A stretch of 61,650 nucleotides of DNA from Campylobacteraceae bacterium (GTDB taxonomy: Bacteria; Campylobacterota; Campylobacteria; Campylobacterales; Sulfurovaceae), in NCBI GenBank assembly GCA_027036015.1, contig JALVTH010000079.1, forward strand, positions 1-61,650, written 5' to 3'. How positions within the stretch are numbered: the first letter of the stretch is position 1; every line of letters begins with the position of its first letter. The position numbers and the translations under genes are program-made. The notes beneath the pieces are model-generated. The model was given only the letters and a program-made list of their open reading frames with translations, was not told the DNA's origin and ran no database searches. Below are positions 59,714-61,650 of the stretch, piece by piece.

Positions 59714-60938
59714 TTGCTCCCCCTTTTTTAAAGTTACAATCATAAATTAATACCTTCATTTCTTCGCCCATTTTCTTATCTCCTTCGTCTGGTTTAGTTA
59801 TAGCTAAGGCTGTATGCCCTAACATATTAGTCATTATGGCACTTGTTCCACTTTTTTTGCCAATAAAATCAATAAAAAACTTACCATCAATCAAACTAAT
59901 ATTGCATGGTGCAAACTCTGTTTTTGGGCTCTTCTTTTTATAATTTGAAAGCAATGTTGCATTTATAATATTGTGTTTATACTCAACTCCTTGCATTTTA
60001 TAGATTAATGGTATTAAATATAATAGTGCTGTAACGGTTGAAGAGTAAGCAAAGCCAGGTAAAGCTAAAATGATTTTTTGATTCTTTTTTGCAAGCATAA
60101 TGTGTTGTCCCGGTTTTATAACAACACCTTTAAAAATAACATCAGCTCCAAGATGCTCCTTGATTATATCTTTTACAAAATCAAAATCTCCAACGCTTAC
60201 TCCTCCGGTACTTACTACAATATCACTTTGTTCAAGCGCTATCGTAAAAACTTCTTTTAGTTTATGAATATCATCACCTACACAACCAAATTGTAAAGGC
60301 TCACCACCAAATTTTTTTACTAATGCCTCTATAGTATAATTATTTGAGCTTCTAATTTGAGTTGGTCTTGTTTGTTCTTCTCCAAGTTCAAGTAGCTCTT
60401 CTCCCGTTGCAATAATGGCAACTTTTGGTTTTTCGTACACTTCAACTTCCGTTACATTGAGCGAAGCCATCACCCCAATTTCGGCAAAATCAATAATGCT
60501 TCCTTTCTCAATTAATACTTCGCCTTTTTTAAAGTTTTCTCCAACTTCTCGAACACTAAAGCCCTCTTCTATCTCTTTTTCAATAAGAATATAGCCATCT
60601 TTTTCTTCTACAAATTCAATTGGAATGAGCGTATCGCTATTTTGGGGCATTAAAGAGCCCGTAAAGGTTTTTATCGCTTTACCAGCAATTAAAGTTGGCA
60701 CTTCAACAGCACCTGCTGGATTTATTGCTTGAATTTTAAGCTTTTTTAAAGCTTGATCGGCAGCTTTAATCGCATATCCATCCATTGCCGCCGTTGGATA
60801 CTCTGGCGAATTGTATGAAGCCACGATATCTTGCGCTAAAACAAAACCTAACGAATCCATTAAAGGTAGTCTTGTTGTCTCTTTTGGTAAAATCTCTAAA
60901 TTATAAAGTCGTTTCATTGATTCATCAAAGCTAATCAT
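59706..60938 (-). CDS. moeA: molybdopterin molybdenumtransferase
   Basis: MoeA inserts molybdate into adenylated molybdopterin. The 410 residues have the N-terminal ATTRLPLMDSLGFVLAQDI-like DSLGFVLAQDI segment, ATGEELLELGE and STGGVSVGDFDFVKD in the MoaB-like central domain, GQHIMLAKKNQKIILALPG, and a C-terminal beta domain. It overlaps moaE by 4 nt and the S24 repressor by 8 nt. The pathway likely serves nitrate or formate enzymes; none is in the window. Confidence 0.95.
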   Translation of the reverse strand: MISFDESMKRLYNLEILPKETTRLPLMDSLGFVLAQDIVASYNSPEYPTAAMDGYAIKAADQALKKLKIQAINPAGAVEVPTLIAGKAIKTFTGSLMPQNSDTLIPIEFVEEKDGYILIEKEIEEGFSVREVGENFKKGEVLIEKGSIIDFAEIGVMASLNVTEVEVYEKPKVAIIATGEELLELGEEQTRPTQIRSSNNYTIEALVKKFGGEPLQFGCVGDDIHKLKEVFTIALEQSDIVVSTGGVSVGDFDFVKDIIKEHLGADVIFKGVVIKPGQHIMLAKKNQKIILALPGFAYSSTVTALLYLIPLIYKMQGVEYKHNIINATLLSNYKKKSPKTEFAPCNISLIDGKFFIDFIGKKSGTSAIMTNMLGHTALAITKPDEGDKKMGEEMKVLIYDCNFKKGGANE

Positions 60939-61378
60939 TTTTCTACTCCTAAAATTCCAGCTCCCTCCATTGGAGTGCTTCTATCTTTTGCATAAACTCT
61001 TTTTCCATCAATAACATCATATTTCCAAATTGGAGCATTTGCTTTAAAATCTTCTACAAATTCATTAATAAGTCTTAGAGCCACTTTTCTTTTAGGTGAT
61101 GCAACAGCACCTATAAATGAACTCTTATGAAGAGCTACATCACCAAGTGAATGTGCCATTTTAATTAAAGCACCCTCTTTTTTGGCTCTTTCTTGCCATT
61201 TATTAAACCACTCTTGCAAAACTGGCTCATATATATCAAAACTTAACGCTTCAATCCCTCCTTCTTCCCGAACAATACCAATAAAAGGTATAAAAACCCC
61301 ATAATTTTGCTTTGCAATCTCTTGATACCATTTTGCTAAAATGACTTCTACTTCTAAAGCGCCTTGAAAAAGCTCCAT
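60935..61378 (-). CDS. moaE: molybdopterin synthase catalytic subunit
   Basis: MoaE adds two sulfurs to precursor Z together with MoaD. The 147-residue protein begins MELFQGALEVEVILAKWY and has FIGIVREEGG, HSLGDVALHKSSFIGAVASPKR with conserved catalytic lysines, and KYDVIDGKRVYAKD. ATG 61378 is chosen because GGAGGA, which codes the last two glycines of MoaD, is its ribosome-binding site; an upstream extension lies inside moaD. It overlaps moeA by 4 nt. Confidence 0.94.
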   Translation of the reverse strand: MELFQGALEVEVILAKWYQEIAKQNYGVFIPFIGIVREEGGIEALSFDIYEPVLQEWFNKWQERAKKEGALIKMAHSLGDVALHKSSFIGAVASPKRKVALRLINEFVEDFKANAPIWKYDVIDGKRVYAKDRSTPMEGAGILGVEK

Positions 61379-61379
61379 T

Positions 61380-61601
61380 TTATCCTCCACAAACTGGTGG
61401 CAATAAAGAAATTTTATCGCCATCTTTTAATGGTATATCAACTGAATGAACTATTTTATCATTTACTGCCACTGCACAGTTTTTGAGCCACTCTTTTAAC
61501 TCTAAATCTTTTTGCAAAATAGCTGCAACTTCTTTTAAATTATTAGCTTCTATAAAGATGGACTCTTTTTTTATTGGACCAAGAAATTCAATTTTTATCA
61601 T
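61380..61601 (-). CDS. moaD: molybdopterin synthase sulfur carrier subunit
   Basis: MoaD is the ubiquitin-like sulfur donor to MoaE. The 73-residue protein ends LLPPVCGG, the required C-terminal Gly-Gly that is thiocarboxylated. The beta-grasp pattern (IKIEFLGPIKK at start, AVNDKIVHSVDIPLKDGDKISLLPP at end) is typical. The TAA stop is one base before the moaE ATG. It is the first gene of moaD-moaE-moeA-repressor, with an AAAGG site. Confidence 0.94.
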   Translation of the reverse strand: MIKIEFLGPIKKESIFIEANNLKEVAAILQKDLELKEWLKNCAVAVNDKIVHSVDIPLKDGDKISLLPPVCGG

Positions 61602-61641
61602 TCTTTTTTTGCCTTTAATAAATTTTATAAGATTTTATGTT

Positions 61642-61647
61642 ATTATA
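61642..61647 (-). promoter_or_regulatory. -10 box of the moaD operon
   Basis: TATAAT (GCATATAATAAC) on the minus strand about 40 nt before the moaD ATG, at the very edge of the window, so any -35 region is cut off. Confidence 0.45.
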
Positions 61648-61650
61648 TGC

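Overview
The window is ordinary chromosome from a low-GC member of the Campylobacterota (formerly Epsilonproteobacteria). The evidence is the gene order hisA-prmA-ftsH-pssA, a LuxS/Pfs pair, ThyX instead of ThyA, a CcoI/CcoS pair for a cbb3 oxidase, a YcbB-like L,D-transpeptidase, and N-methyl pseudopilins of the MKRGFTMIELIF type. rpoB and rpoC are separate genes with an 8-nt overlap, which argues against Helicobacter or Wolinella, where they are fused. I cannot name the genus; a free-living sulfur or hydrothermal lineage is my guess. I see no insertion sequences, prophage, CRISPR array or rRNA.

Layout. 1-4.4 kb: 3' end of pdxA, a small helical protein, then a tightly overlapping minus-strand operon (luxS, NifX-like gene, mnmD, zinc metallopeptidase) and a FAH-family gene. 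4.4-8.2 kb: two overlapping ClC genes and a nitroreductase. 8.2-15.7 kb: HAD phosphatase and PqiA-like protein on plus; typA, aroC-rnc-rnhA-TPR/LapB-like gene and a YidB-like gene on minus. 15.7-19.3 kb: dnaG, a PP-loop tRNA-thiolation-like enzyme, DUF445, a small lipoprotein. 19.3-27.8 kb: rmuC, YgjP-like peptidase, DNA glycosylase, dGTPase-like gene, thyX, L,D-transpeptidase, a KamA-family radical SAM enzyme, an unknown membrane protein. 27.8-33 kb: HAD, TtcA-like, mtn, fabD, two small proteins, rsmG, ribA. 33-42.4 kb: ccoI-ccoS, exonuclease, hisH-hisA-prmA-ftsH-pssA, two pseudopilins. 42.5-45 kb: two small genes and uvrB. 45-58.9 kb, minus strand: the classic block tRNA-Thr/Tyr/Gly/Thr-tuf-rpmG-tRNA-Trp-secE-nusG-rplKAJL-rpoBC. 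59-61.6 kb: moaD-moaE-moeA followed by a CI/LexA-like S24 repressor.

Most genes are housekeeping; the novelty is between genes. (1) Three gaps between co-directional genes (mtn/ttcA-like, ribA/rsmG, hisA/prmA) are filled by degenerate 7-nt tandem repeats of the form AGTNNNN, always on the coding strand, starting at or just after the upstream stop. (2) The 96-nt leader of the TPR/LapB-like gene can form two mutually exclusive hairpins, one of which hides the ribosome-binding site: a candidate RNA switch. (3) The KamA-family gene has a good ribosome-binding site but an ATA codon where its start should be. (4) Six of eight convergent gene pairs overlap by exactly 4 nt, five of them through a shared TTAA stop palindrome. 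Smaller oddities are a promoter that would initiate inside a seven-G run, a possibly leaderless dnaG mRNA, a TtcA-like protein lacking one iron-sulfur cysteine, and tandem ClC proteins lacking the internal proton glutamate.
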